A DNA stretch of 64,000 nucleotides from Tetrahymena thermophila SB210 (lineage: Eukaryota; Ciliophora; Oligohymenophorea; Hymenostomatida; Tetrahymenidae): contig NW_002476567.1 in NCBI RefSeq assembly GCF_000189635.1, positions 372,001-436,000 on the forward strand. Reading direction: 5' to 3'. Both the position numbers and the translations under genes were made by a program. This document shows, piece after piece, positions 1-14,000 of the stretch. How positions within the stretch are numbered: the stretch's first letter is position 1; each line of letters starts with the position of its first letter. The notes below the pieces were generated by a model. The model was given only the letters and a program-made list of their open reading frames with translations. It ran no database searches and had not been told where the DNA came from.

Positions 1-853
1 GGCTGATCCAAATAAGAATAATAATGAAGAAAATAAGACAACTATAAATACTGAAAATAAACAAAGGGTAGATTTACCAAATGGTAATGCATAAAATGGA
101 ATATAAGTCCAATAAAATAATAACTCTACACCTACTCCTCAACAAAATTAAAATAATGTCGAAAATAAATATTTAGATTAATAGGCTTAAAATATGAATA
201 TTTAGCAATAAAACATTGTGTTGAAAGAATAAAATTCTTCAAAATAAGATAATAGCATCATTAAAAAAGTTAACACTATAACAGTGAAAGAAGAAGATAT
301 TTCTGTTTAGATTAAAAAGAAAGAGTAAGAAAATGTAGATCCTAACTCTCTTAAAGGAGTCAGCTAAACCCTATCTATTTAACAAATGCGTATGAGTAAA
401 GTAGATAAATAGACAGTTAATGTAGAGCCAATTTAGGTAAATTCATATCTAATTTAAGATTACATATTATTATCAGCACTAAATTTCATAAGAAATAGAT
501 AAATAATTTTATTTTATTTTTTAAAATAATAATAGCAAAAGTAAGAAAAATCAAAACACGATAGTGAATATGAGCTATAAGATGAACCTGAAACAAATAT
601 GATTAATTATAGATAACAATAAACGTTCTAAAATAAATAAATGAAGGATAATATCTTGAACAAGCATATGAGAAGTATTTTGAGCAGTATCAAAACTAAT
701 GAATATGTTTCTAAAACTTGTTATTCTACACCTCCCATTCTTTATGTGGATACTGATGCTAATAGTAAGGGAGAATGGATGTAAATTGAAACTTTTGGAG
801 TCTATGGATAGGCTGAATAGAATCAGGGTAACAAAAACTTTATGGACGACTGA
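1..853 (+). CDS. C-terminal part of a Q/N-rich protein (5' end outside window)
   Basis: The reading frame is open from base 2 to a TGA at 851-853 when TAA/TAG are read as Gln. The protein is rich in Asn, Gln, Lys and Glu, with a stretch containing KEEDISVQIKKKEQE and a more ordered tail (CYSTPPILYVDTDA, then WMQIETFGVYGQ) just before the stop. A likely 99-nt AT-rich intron (GTAAAT...AATAG) lies at 437-535. It is a multiple of three and has no TGA, so removal or retention both keep the frame. No family is recognised, and most of the protein lies outside the window. The next gene is on the opposite strand and converges on it. The frame is well supported; the function is unknown. Confidence 0.7.
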
Positions 854-1776
854 TAAATAAAAGTAAAAAAATCTATAGATAAATGTAGTAATTAATCTAA
901 GAGAAAATATCTCAAATGAGATTAAAAGTAAAAATAAAATTCAGTTAATTGAAAGAAAGAATAATATTAAAATAAGTTAATTATTTAACATATAATAAAA
1001 CCTTTATTTATAATTTAAATTACAATATCAATATCCTCCTTTAATTTTAGTAATAAAATAAATTTATATTATTTCGTATTAATTTGTACGAATTTTTAAT
1101 TATAATTTTATTTAATAATGAATTTTGGATTATGTTTTATTATTTGAGTATTATTTAAAGAAATATAGAAAAGATAATCAATTAATTCACTTTAAAAAAA
1201 TTTTAATCAAATTAAAAAATAATTTATCTTTATTAAAAAAATATTATTATATTTTGTAATTTCTATAATTAAGGTAATCTAGAAAAAATTTTTAATTAAA
1301 ATTTTATCTATAGTTGACCTTTTAAAAATTTCATAAGTTGGTTTTCAGTAAATAGTCTTAATCTATTAGATATTATGATAGACATAATAAAAAATTTAAT
1401 TTCTAACAAAAAATTGTTTTAACTTAAAATACTACAATTTACTATGTTCTTTCTAGCTCTTTATTAAAATAAATTAAAAGGCCATATTTAAACATGTAAG
1501 CAAGTAAATTTTATTAATCTTTAAGAATAGTTATTGAAGTAAAAGTTAAACTAAAACAAATATGGAATGTAGTAATAATATAATGATATTAATAATTAAT
1601 AATAAACAATACAGGTTTATAATATTTATATAATATTTGTGTATTTTAGTCAAATAAATAAATTATTTTTTAGAAATTAGAAAATCTTAAAACTATCCCT
1701 TGCCTGAATGGATAGAATTACCTGCTGGCTAGTTAGTTAGTTGCTGATGCTAAATAAATTAAACTAACAAAGAGTA
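854..1776. other. intergenic, convergent 3' ends
   Basis: AT-rich spacer between two convergent genes. I see no coding frame, RNA gene or repeat in it, only A/T runs and a slightly more mixed stretch just before the CTL stop codon. Confidence 0.6.
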
Positions 1777-4382
1777 TCAATTTTTGGTCTCTTCTTTATC
1801 AAAGAATTCTTGCAAAAGAGGGGGACAGTGAGGAGGAGTAGCCTTTTAGAACATTTTTTCATCCCACAAGAAGCAAACTAAAATAGCAGACATTCCCATA
1901 CCATAGACACACATAAAGCAGACACTTATAGCATAGGCTATGAAAAAGATAATCTAATTAATTCATTTAAAAATTATTGAATAAAAATTTAATAAAAAAA
2001 TTGTTTGTTTACTATGCAAGGTAAGACATAATTATCAATATTATCCTTATAGGGAGATTCCTTAGTAAGTATTATGTAAGAAATAAACACAGTGGCACAA
2101 GTAATGAAAATTTTTCCTAAGAAAATGAAAGCTCCTCCTATACCATTCACAAGAGCAAATCTTGCAGCATTTGACCAAATAATTTCCATAGCATTCTTAG
2201 CAGCAACGCAGAAGTTTGATCCCTTCAAGGCAATCTATATTTATAAATATTTAAAGTATTAAAAAATAATTCAGAATAAAATAATAAAAAATGCTTAAAA
2301 TTAATTATAATTTTTCTTTCAATAGTTTAATTTTTCTTAAAAACTAGGCAATTTAATACTTGGATGAAGGCATTTTTATTGAGGAATTTAATGAATCTTT
2401 CAAAACAGGCCATATAGCAAGACATGCATTTGAGTATGCACATAGTAAGCTTGTTATTACTTCCACCAGCCCTTTTAATTTGTTATTCCATATAAGCAAG
2501 AATAACTCTGATAAATTAAACAATAGCAAGTAGAAGAGCTCCAAAAGCAATTGAACCTAAGTGATATCTGAAAGCTCTATATACAGATGTTCTAATAGGT
2601 GCATGCTTTTATCCAGATTCACCATGACTGAAGTACCATATACATGCAGAACTCTTTTTTAAATAATAAAATATATTAAAAATGCTTTTAATAAAGACAA
2701 AAAGTATATTTACAGCTAAAATGAACTGGCACAGTGATTGTATAAATGCATTAACCCAAAGACCTATAAAAAGATAAGACCAAAGAAGTCTTGTCACGAA
2801 CTAAGAGTGGTTAACAGTAGCAAACATGGAAGAGCTAGATTTCTATATTTATCCTGAAGAGTCAATTGCATAAAGATAGACATAACCGACTAACCACATT
2901 AACCACCAACCAGCAACTAAACAAGTAAAAATAGGGGGAACGAGCATTGCAGTCCAAACTTCTGCAACATAAGAAGAAGTGGTCTTTATTTAAATTTAAA
3001 AAGGTTTATATATTATTTAATACAACAATTAATTTATTTTTTTAATAAACTAACTAACTTATTTATTATTTTAAAATGATTAAAATTAAGAGTAAATAAA
3101 TTTTGTAATTAATATTTACTTTGATAATAGCAATAGCTTATCTAATTTTGGTATACATGCAAAGTAATCCAACAAGACTCAAACCTGCAAATGCCCATAG
3201 AATATATGCTAGGTATTTATAACTATTCATATTATCTTTGGTGTTGTTTCCGCTCTCTACTTAATTATTAGCATTTAAATAGCTGTTTTTTAAAAAGATA
3301 ACGTTTTTTTTATTAGAGATAGTTTTAAATAACGAATTACTCTTTAATGTCAGTAGATTTCTTATAGCTGAGGTAACCAAGAACAATTACTCCTGCAAAA
3401 TAAGCTGCAATAGCAATCCATACTATTAATCCTGCAAAGAATCTGAGGAAAATCATATAGACTAAACCAATACCAAAGGCAATACCTACAGAACCTGCAA
3501 TCACATTTTTCGCATTGGTAACATCATTAATCCATTGGGTTAAGGTGCTAGAATTTATCAATGATTAGATTTGAGAAGCAGAGTCACTACTAAAACTTGA
3601 TAAAGCTGAGGCTGAAGGAAAACAAATTTTCTTTAAGACTTTTATTAAAATTTTAAGTTAAAAAAAATTTTACAAACAATAAAAAATTTTTACAAACTGT
3701 TGTTTAATAGTAGCAAACTGAATTTGCACCAAGCGAATTAATTTGAGCACAATTACTCTAGCTACAAGAACCACTAGTCATAGCTGTAGTATCGCAATCA
3801 AGGGTAGAATCAGTTTAAGATTATGGGCAAGATGCTACACAAGTTGAATGACTTGTGTATCCAGTAAAAGGTGTGTATAAGAAAAGATAGGGGCGACTTG
3901 ATTATGAACCCAATCCACACGGGTTACCTTTTTATATAAAAATTAGTTAAATAAAATAGGTAGTTATTTACTTTTTTATTAGATAAAAATAAAGCTTTTA
4001 TTTTTTAAAGCCAATTATAAAACTTTAATTAATAAGTTATCTAATATGATAGAAAATTTTTTTTTTTTAAAGGTTTCTTTATCATTTTTAAAATAAATAA
4101 TGATTTTAGATTTATTAATTCTTTTATTTTTTTATAAGTGTAGGCTATTATTATGTATAATTTACCTGCCATATCATAGACAGAGAATAGACGGTCAGGT
4201 TATCCATTTGCAAGACCAAAGGCGAAGAAATATACACAAGAAACACATGCTGCAATAAACATAAGGCAGCATAAAATATCTCTGCATTCTCTTTTGTTGA
4301 TTGGTCCATTCATTAGCTCCTGATCAACTTAATCAGTAGCATTTAATTACTGAGGATGTACTTTAACTACTTGGTTACTCAT
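1777..4382 (-). CDS. choline transporter-like protein (CTL/SLC44 family), copy 1
   Basis: Polytopic plasma- or organelle-membrane transporter of the CTL/SLC44 family, which is linked to choline uptake in other eukaryotes; the substrate here is inferred. Exons on the minus strand: 4166-4382, 3694-3927, about 3330-3638, 3120 to about 3260, 2714-2983, 2360-2653, 2013-2234 and 1777-1953. Family hallmarks are RECRDILCCLMF before the first membrane segment, a Cys-rich extracellular loop (NPCGLGS...CVASCP), LAYILWAFAGLSLVG, ending RQAIAIIK, SACIWYFSHGE, YRAFRYHLGSIAFGALLLA, the Cys-rich CMSCYMACFERF, NAFIQ/IALKG and FCVAAKNAMEIIWSNAARF. The start is the first ATG before the conserved N-terminus. The exon 3/4 junction (about 3230-3330) is ambiguous because several GTT donors fit. 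It is a paralogue of the gene at 51999-54624. Confidence 0.9.
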
Positions 4383-6501
4383 TTTAATTCAATCAAATGC
4401 TTTATTTAATTGTAAAATTTGGTAGAATTTAAATTATTTTGCTGCGCTTTTTAAAGGTAGGTAAGTCTCTTACAATTAAATAAGCGATAAAGAGAGTTTT
4501 TTTAACTTTTAGCCTTCTATGTTTTTAATATGCTTTTTATCTTTCAATAAAGCCAAACAAATAGGATTGATGATTGATTGATCGATTGCTAAAGATTGTT
4601 TTGGAGAAGAGTTTTTATTTTTACTTTTGTTTACTTTTTTAATATAAGAAAATTTTTTAATAATTTCAATTTATAAAGAACTTCGAAATAAGCGAAAGAT
4701 TAAACTAAGAATAAGAGTTATGATTGTTTGTATTAAAAATATTAAGTTTTAATTAATTTGTTTGTTTGTTAGCTTGCTCTATTTAAATTGGTAATTTATT
4801 TACTATTATCAAAATAAATAATCACTCGAAATAGAACAACTAGAATGCTTTCAAATAATCGTTTGAGTATAAGCATATTTTACTTGCGTTTTTAAATTTT
4901 TTTTTTACTTGTTAATAAATTAGTGCATTTTTTGCCAGAATATAAATCAATAGTCTATAACTTATTTTTATTAATTAACGCTTATAGTAGCAAATATTTG
5001 TTAGATTAAAAGAAAAACAATAGACAATTATTTCTTTTGTTCTATTCAAGTTACCTATATTTGCTATTCAAATTGATTCTTTTACAAGAATTAGCAATAA
5101 CTCATAAAATATATATTAGATGAGCTGAATTATTTTGAATTTCGAGAACAGATAAATTTCACTCTCGAATTATGAAATGTTTTTTATCTTTTTGTTTTGC
5201 GTTATGATATACTATTATTTTGCCTGAATTTAGTATTATCATAACATTTTTTAAAATAGATAATTAAATAAAAGATTACAGTTACTGATCCTTTTTATTT
5301 ATTTAAAATTTTTTAAAATAAATAATTATAGACTATTTATTTTATTAAAAATAAATAGATTATTGAATGATTTTAAAATAAATGAATTGCATCAAATTTC
5401 TTCAATCAATCATAATAGTGGTAACTTAAGTATTTTCAAAATACTTTAATATAAAATTGGATGGTTATAATATAATTTTTGTTAAATATAATTTCAAACA
5501 TTGCTAAATTTTAAAAATGTTTAGTTTTTTTCTTGCTTTATTGAATAAAAAAATGATTTCTTTGACTCTTAAAATTTTAAAATACTAGTTTAAAAGTATT
5601 TTATGTAAGAGGAATTTTTTTAAAAATTGGTATTGTTGTAAGCAAACGGAATACAATATGACATAAAATAAAAAAATTAACTAACCATTTACCAGAGAAA
5701 CTCAATTTTCTCTATGAAAATTAAATAAGGTATTTAATTCGTTTACTAATCCTACAAATAATCTAAAAAATAATAAAAAATAGAATATTTTAGATAAATT
5801 TTGGAGGTAGTACAGTATTTTCTTTGCCATAAATAAAATAATCAAAGGAACTAACAAAAATATTTTTGTAATAGTAAACTGCTTAATTTTTAATAGAAGT
5901 TTGTAAATAATACTTGTTTCCTTAGATTGCAAATTATTTATTTGGTGATAGAGTGAGGAAAAACTAAATATTTAGTTTGCCTATTAATTTTCTTATCATT
6001 TATTAAATAATTTAAACAAATTAATTAGGTTAACTTTTCTGCCATAACATCTCATTGATTTTGAAAAATTTTGTGCTTAAAAAAAATAAAATTTCCAAAA
6101 ATTGCTTTTCTATATTGTTATTGGAATCGATTATTATAATATTAAAAAAAGTTTATTTGGAGGTAAAATAATAAAAAATATATATCAAGTTAATATTAAA
6201 TATGTCTTTTTATTAGGATAATTATTTGTTTAAATTAAATAATTTATTATAGTAGAACTATTCTTTTTTAAAGAGGATTTTATGATTCTATTTTTTTAAA
6301 ATATACTGATAAAATTGCTTACATTTTTGGCTTTTTGGAATAAAGAAATTTATTCTTTTTAATTTCAATAAGTATTTCACTTTTATTTATGTGAAGGCTT
6401 ATCAAAAATATTCAATTTAATATATTTATTTGACTTCTAGATGTGTAAATTTTTGTATTGATTTTGTAGAAGATAAGATAAAAAATTATAGGTTTAAGCA
6501 A
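4383..6501. other. intergenic, divergent promoters region
   Basis: About 2.1 kb between two divergently transcribed genes. It holds long A/T runs and a short TGAT microsatellite near 4564-4590. A minus-strand frame at 5702-5932 looks hydrophobic but is not supported. The region must hold the upstream signals of the CTL gene and the small gene at 6502, but no specific site is recognisable. Confidence 0.55.
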
Positions 6502-6868
6502 ATGAGTCTCAATAAGATAAGCAATAGGGAATAATTATCAATTTTAGCATAGCATTATTACGCCTTTATAAACACTTATGCCTTTACAGAATTAAATGTG
6601 GACTACGATGACGATGACCCAATTAATTTTGCTAAAATTGATGTATTAAAATTTATAATTTCAAAGATGTAAAAGTGTTTTTTATTAATAGGAAAAGCTA
6701 AAAAATCAATTATATGAGTCCGATATAGATTTCATATAAGATATAAAATCCATTCTTAAGTTATTTTTTGATAAATCTTTTAAAGATGCTTAGCTTATTG
6801 AAACAGTTAGGTTATTTTTTAATTCTGTAATTTAAGACCAAAACAAGCATATTCCTAAATTAGGTTGA
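6502..6868 (+). CDS. small orphan protein, 105 aa, one intron
   Basis: Two exons, 6502-6642 and 6692-6868, joined across a 49-nt intron (GTATTA...AATAG) in phase 0, give a 105-residue protein ending at TGA. It starts MSLNKISNREQLSILAQHYY, has an acidic centre (VDYDDDDPINF) and then a mostly helical half (KLKNQLYESDIDFIQDIK, FFDKSFKDAQLIETVRLFF). There is no signal peptide or membrane segment. I do not recognise the family. The clean splice, balanced composition and higher GC than its surroundings argue for a real gene. It sits alone between long spacers. It could be a small adaptor or subunit, but nothing in the sequence says which. Confidence 0.65.
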
Positions 6869-8082
6869 TAGATATATATAGGCAGAAAATTTAAAAGAAT
6901 GTTTTAATATAAAGTGTTTATTGTACTCTAGTTAAATTTAATTAAAATTTTAATTGTTATAATAAAATATATTATATTTAAAAATAATTAATTATAAGGA
7001 GAATAACTATTATATATTCATATGACTAAAAATAATTATTAGGTTATTTCTCATATTTTGAGGATTTGATATTAATTACTTTAAATTAAAACAAAAAGCT
7101 TTCATTCAACATTTTTCAATTAAAATTTTTAAATTTCATAATTTTAAAAATATTAGAATCGTTATTTTTGTTATATTTGTTAGCATTTATATTATGAAAT
7201 TATTTTTAAAATCTATAATATAATTTATCATTAAAAGTTATTAGAATTTTTTTATCAACAATATAAAGGAAGGTCTTCCATCAATAAATTGCATGCAAAA
7301 AGCTTAGCTCCAAAAAATTTAAACTTTTTTAAAATTAAATAAATAAATTAATTTTAATCTTAATTCAAATTTTAGGCGTTATCTTTAAGTCTAAATTTCA
7401 TCAAAACAACTTTTGAATTTTACTATAATTATAAGGTATAATATATAGTATGATGTACTCAAATAATTATTTGATTGATGTTATAATTTATTTTAAATAA
7501 ATAAAAGTTCCCAAACTATATAATTTTTAGACAAAAATTTATTGTTTAAATTTTAAAATAAATGGTTGGATAAATAAAATGAAGGAGCCCATTAAAAACA
7601 TAATTTAAAAGGATAATTTAACAAATAAAAAATAAAATTTAAAAAAAAGAAAATTAAAAAGAAATCTATTATTTTCAATAATTTGTAATTCATTTTGAAT
7701 AATGGTTTCAGGCTAAAAAATTAAAGAAGATATTTATTTATATATGAAAATTTAAATATGAAATTAATAACACAAAAAAAAATGAACAATCAGAATGATT
7801 AGATAAACTCAATATAATTAAACAAATAAACAATCAAGCAAGCAAGCATGGAAACACAAAGAAACAGAATAGTAAATTAAAATTTCGATTCAAAGAAATG
7901 AAAGAAGAAATGTTAAAACATATTAAAAATAAATAGAGATTTTTTACAGAGAAGAAAGGAAATAAATTATTGTTATTTATTATCTTTTAGTTATTAATTG
8001 ATTAATTAATTAATTTTTTTATAGTATATCTAATCAAGTAGTATTAGCTATTTATTGATTTTCAAAATTAAGATTATACACT
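6869..8082. other. intergenic
   Basis: AT-rich spacer of about 1.2 kb with repeated AATTAATTAATT tracts and a CAAG-type short repeat near 7830. No gene seen. Confidence 0.6.
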
Positions 8083-11000
8083 ATGGGCAATTTCTGTGGT
8101 AAAAAGCCACAAAAGAGTCATTTTCAATACAGGGATAACATGTTGCGTAAACAATAATATAAATACATCCCAATTTGCATTTAATTTAATAATGAAATGG
8201 TTTCATTATAAAACTCCACATTTTATTTCTAAAAAAAGCCAACATGATCCCTAATATCAACGATGATATAATAAACAGATTAGTTGACTAGTGGTAAGGT
8301 TCTGTGATAGCATATTTTAAATAAAGGTTTAAACAATATGCCAACAAAGAAGATAATTCTCTAGATCAACATGATTTTATAAAAATTTTTCCTTAGCTTG
8401 CTTCATTTCCTAAGGTATTTATTTGTTAAAGCACTGATAAGTTGTCAGTATTTTTATTTTTTTTTGGAGAGGAGATATTTATTTATTTACTTTGCTTACC
8501 ATCAGACGAGTTAGTTAGTAATTTAGTGTTAATACAGCTTCTAATTACAGTTCAAAAACATAATCTTTGAAATACTACTTCTAGAAGCAAAAATTTCTAG
8601 CATATTTTACAGACATTTTAAATTATTTTTTTTTATTGGAATGATGTTTATTATATTCTTTCATATTGCACATAGAAAAAATTTTATTTATTTTTATTTT
8701 AAGTGATATCTCTCTTCATATCAGCCCTTTTTTCATATTTTTTGAGAGATAGCTTTCTGATTAAATAATAAAGAGGCTATATAAAAAAAAGTCAAATTCA
8801 CAAATTTAAATGACAAAATTTATAAAATATTTTAAATTATGAATCATTTGTGTTAAAATAGAATGTGAAGAAGAAGGCATTCGACTTTTTTGATAGGGAC
8901 AGGAATGGAAAAGTAGATTTTAAGGAGTTTTGCTAGAGTTTATCAGTTTGTTGCAAAAGTGATGTCAATTCTAAAATATATTTATTGTATATGCTTTTCG
9001 ATACAGATAGTGACAAGTATTTAAGCAGGAATGAAGTTTAAACTATGATAAAATATTGTTCGCATTATATTTTTAAGATACGCACAAACGATTTAGTAGT
9101 GAACAATAGCTCAACCAATAAAATTGTAGGAAATATAGAAAAGGACTCATTAGATTAATAAAGGTTAAAGCAGCATTAAAGCTAATTAGACAAACTATCA
9201 GTTACACAAGGCAATATAGCAATAAATGATGCTTATATAGTAAATGATAATATAAAAATCTTAAGTAAAACAACCTCTAAAGAAATTGGAGCAGCATATG
9301 ATGCTACGACTAACAACACTTAAGATAAAAATTAGAAGCAATAGCAAAAAACGCAAAAAGAAATTTAAAAAAAGTAGTAAATTTTAATAGAATAGCAAGA
9401 AAAGGAAACATTGGCTTATTTATTTAGCAAAAAGCAAGACAAAATAGGGTATCAAACTTTCTATAACTGGGCTATAGATTATTTTAATGTAGAAGAGTTT
9501 TTTTTAATGTTTGAATTAGTACCTGATCCACTGCTAGAAAGAGAAATTATTAGGTCTATTATAAAAGAAGAGGGTTAAAAAGATAGGCAAATCAATTAAG
9601 TGTTGTTAGAATACCGTCAAAAGTAGCAGCTGCTGGAAGAATAAAATTAAGTCAGAAATGGGAATGAAACAAATAATCAGGATACTTCAAAAAATAATAA
9701 AAAGAATAGTAATGGTAATATAAAGCAATAGCAAGGTAAAGTAGCTAATAGCTTTGAAAAACTCCTCTAAAAGGAAAGATTTACAGAAACAATTTATGTT
9801 GTCTCATGGAAATGGTGGTTTATGTGGAGGTATTACATAAATTATGCATACAAAATTAAAAAGATGAATACTCATAATTAGCAAAAAATGTTTAAAAACT
9901 TTAATGGATAGGATACTTAATAGCAAGATAAAAATTCTACTAATGCAGTTAACTATAATGATTTAAAAAATAGCAGCCCACCAGAATTAGGTATAAACCT
10001 TATTTCTGAAGCAGGAAATAAATAGTAGGATAAAATCAGTGCGGCGAATAACAACAATAATAATTTAGCAAGTAACATTCAAACAAATTAGTAGAAGGGA
10101 ATAGGTTTGATTGGAGAAGAGCAAAATGATCGTTAACTTAATGATTTTAGTAATATTGCAAATAATGATAGCCTATACCGTTCATAGGAGTAGTTTGAAT
10201 CAAATTCTAACTCACCAGCTTTCTCCCCATAACGCAGAGACTCTAACCATTCCAGAAACAGTATGGTTGATTTGGAATTTAATAATAGCATTCCTAGTGA
10301 AAGATAAGAAGAGTAAAAGGTAAAGTACCATTTAAAGCCAAATGCCTTTAAAAACAATTTAGAGATTAACATGCGTAATTTACAAGAGAATGAAATAGGA
10401 CACTATTAGTATCATAATCAATAGTATAATAGCAATAAAATATTAGGTGGAGAAGAAGATATAATTAGTGATCACAATCTGTTTCGTCCATACTCTCCTT
10501 CTAAAGTTAATCATGATCTAAATTCTTTCGGATAAGCACATTAAATAATAAAAAATACTTACGTTGAAAAAATAGACCATATCAAAACAAATGAGATATA
10601 AGAAAATAAAAGTCTAGGTGATGATGGATAATAGAATTTTTAAGGCATACAAAATCATAATTAGCCTTAAGAAAGCTAAGTTAGATCAGTTTCTCATCAC
10701 CATCAATTTTAGTAATAAGGAAGTTTCTTTACTCCCAGATAAAGTTAATTACAAAATTAAAATTATCAATAAGAAACATCAGGCAATAAATAAATATATT
10801 TTAGCAACGCTGCTGCTGATAAGCATCTGCTAAATTATAATAATAACACTTAAAGAGATATAAATGATTCTGAACTCTTCTAGAATCCTAATTGGAATAA
10901 TTAGCAATTTGAGAACTCACAGAATAACTCACCATCCAAATATAAAGGAATTATAAATCCATAATAAGTTTAGATTTAAAAAATTGAATAATTTGAAGAT

Positions 11001-14000
11001 CAACATTAAAATATATTAAATTACTAAGGGTAGTAACTATTGAATTTCCCAGACACACCATCTAGCATTCCTGCTGGGCTGGTTCCTCTTTAGAGCATAA
11101 GGAATGGAGCCATAGATAATAATTAAAATATTAATTTTTAAGATAAAACCAAGCATTAAGTAGAAACTCACAATTTTGTTGCTCATTAAAATGAAACTGA
11201 AGTAATTTCTTAAAATAATAGCAATCTTTAGTAGTAGTAATAAGAAAATAAACAACAATAATAATATAATTTAAATTAAAAGCAAGCTTAAGAAAAGTAC
11301 AATGATAATTAAACAATATATAATGAAGTCCTGCACCCAGAAACTAGAGGCATGAATACAAGTATTGTTTAGATGTTTTAATAATCACAAATATAATAAT
11401 AGTAATTGTATCAAAATTAATTTGAAAAAGTAAATTCTGTGAATGATGGCTTTGATATAATGCAAATAGAATAGAGTGAACGAGTAGAATAAGGATAGTC
11501 TCCCTAAGATCATGTTTAGTTTTATATTTAAAAATCTGTTTATGCTGGATAAAATTAAAATGAAAGAAATAAACCAACAATAAATCCAAACATTCAAGGA
11601 AATATCAATTAAATTGCAAATAAAAATGATCAACAGTCAATTTAACAGTAAACAAAAAATATTGATCAACCCTCTACTCTGTTTTCTTAAATAAAATTTA
11701 ATATTTGCAAGCCTTTGTAAGGTCTTAAAGGCGAAACACACGATCTTTTATCTTAAGACGATTTATCGAAATCAAATATAGCTGCTGCAACTAATAAGCA
11801 TATAAATAATTACAACAGTAACCAAGTTGAGTAGAGTTAATTTGCTAAAGAATTTTAGAATAATTAATAACCAGAGTTATTGAATTAGACCAGCAATTCA
11901 CCAAAGAAGTCAGAGGAGCCTTCTTCTCCAGATAAACAACAAAATATTATTGATGTGAATTTAAATACAATTCTTACAACCTAAAATAATACAAAAAAAT
12001 CCAATGAAATAAACTTAAATACTGTTCATATCCCTACTGATAAGATGCTACATGATGACTATATGGACGAATTCGATAAGGGAATATAAAATACAGAAGA
12101 GTTCGGTGACCATGAGGAAGAAGAAGACCATAAAAAAGTTAACGATGATAGACTTCGCTTTTAACAGTACAGCGGACATAACCTAGGTAATAAAGAAAAC
12201 TTTATTAATTTTAAAAGAAAACAAAAACAAAATTATTTATTAAATAATCAGGTGATAGACCAACTTAAATAGACAATACCGATATTGAAGGTGAGTTTCA
12301 AGGAGAACTACAAAAAAATATTTTAAAAAATAATGATTATGTTATTATTCCTGAGAAAGCTTGGGAAAAATTATTTTCTTGGTACTCAGGTGGACCAACA
12401 TTTAAAAGGAAGAGAATAGTCGATATTCAAAAGAATTATAAAACTGTAGAGCTATATCCACCACTTGTGATTGGATACAAATGTAAAAAAGCATATTTAT
12501 TATTCAAAAAATAGTAAAAGAAAATTAATAAAAATAAAATAGGTCGTAAAAATGGTGAAATTAATTATGACACTAGGTAAGAGTTAATGGTGAGTAGTTG
12601 GAAAACTTTAAAAGAAGTTATGAAAAAATTTTAAAAATACTTTAAAAGTGAAAAGTAAGAAGACATACTTTACTATAAAAAAATGGGCTCTTATTGGAAT
12701 AAGGCTACTGACCTAGATAAAACAATGATAGTAGATTTGTAAATTGAAAGTGGAACTATCTTTTTGTTTCTTAATAAGGCAATAGAGGAGAAATTTTTGG
12801 AAAAATAAAAGATGAAAAGTTAAATAAAAGGGGGAATCAATACCTTTACAGAAATCTTAGATACTTATGAAGTCGGAGATCGCATCTGTGTGTTTCATCC
12901 ATCAGAGAGAATAGAAAAAAAAGGTTATATATTCTCAATAAAGTAATTTCTTTGATTGAAATATTTTTGAAAATTTAAATTTATGGAAAAATTATTTTAT
13001 GTTTCAAAAAACAAACAGCTTTTCTTATAAAAATAAAGGAGAAACTTTAAAATTTTAAAAATACATTTATAAATTTTATTTTTTAATTATTTGATTAATT
13101 TTATTGATAATTTTTTGAATAATAAAAAGGAATGATACCATTTAAATACATTTCAAAAGAGAATCATACAGAAATGATATAATATTTGAGAAGAAAAAAT
13201 TAGAAAATTATTTGAAGTAAGAGAGTAACTAAGTTTCTTAATTGAATATTGACTAAAGCATGACTCATTTAAATAATCATATTAAATACAATCCCAAGAT
13301 GATAGGTTTAGCTAATTTAGGCAACACCTGCTTTATTAATTGTATCATTTAATTTTTGGTTCACACTCCTTTTTTTAGATAATATTTGCTTGATGAGATT
13401 TATCGTGATTCTATAAAAGAAAATATTATTGTAAACTAGTCTTAGAATCCATAGACTGTAGTAGCAGCAGCTAATTCAGTTGCAGGAAATTTTAACAACT
13501 AGGCTATAGCAAATGTAAATTCTGTTATTTCAAATAACAACCCCTCAAACATATATAAAGATCAATAGCCTTAAAATTAAGGAAATTCACAAGAATAATA
13601 AATTTCTCTTATTCATGAGCTTTCACAGCTTGCAAAGTACTTGAAATAAAAGCCTTATAATGATATTTATGATCCAGTTAAGCCAGAAAGCTTGAAAAAG
13701 TCTATTGATAAATTAATGCCTAATTTTTCAGGCCATGAATAGCATGATGCTTAAGAATTTTTGTAGGGATTTTTAGATAAACTAAATGATGAAATCAAAA
13801 TAAAAAAACTAGTTAATATAAACAAACCTGACGAAACTAATAATAGTGTATCAAACACTGCAACTAATGCATTAGCTAATTAAAATACTGCTAAACAAAA
13901 TACAAGGACCATTTCAAATAGCAATACTCAACCACTATAGTTATAAAAGAATTCTTTTTCTAATAATAAAGATATAACTAGTTTAGTTAAATAAACACTA

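Noticed and set aside
5702-5932. Hydrophobic 76-codon frame on the minus strand
   Set aside because: It lies in AT-only spacer, has no splice or family support, and hydrophobic codons arise freely in T-rich DNA.
10111-11633. Several frames on both strands within the ubiquitin hydrolase
   Set aside because: They overlap one continuous ciliate-code frame on the plus strand and are shadows of its Q/N-rich insert.
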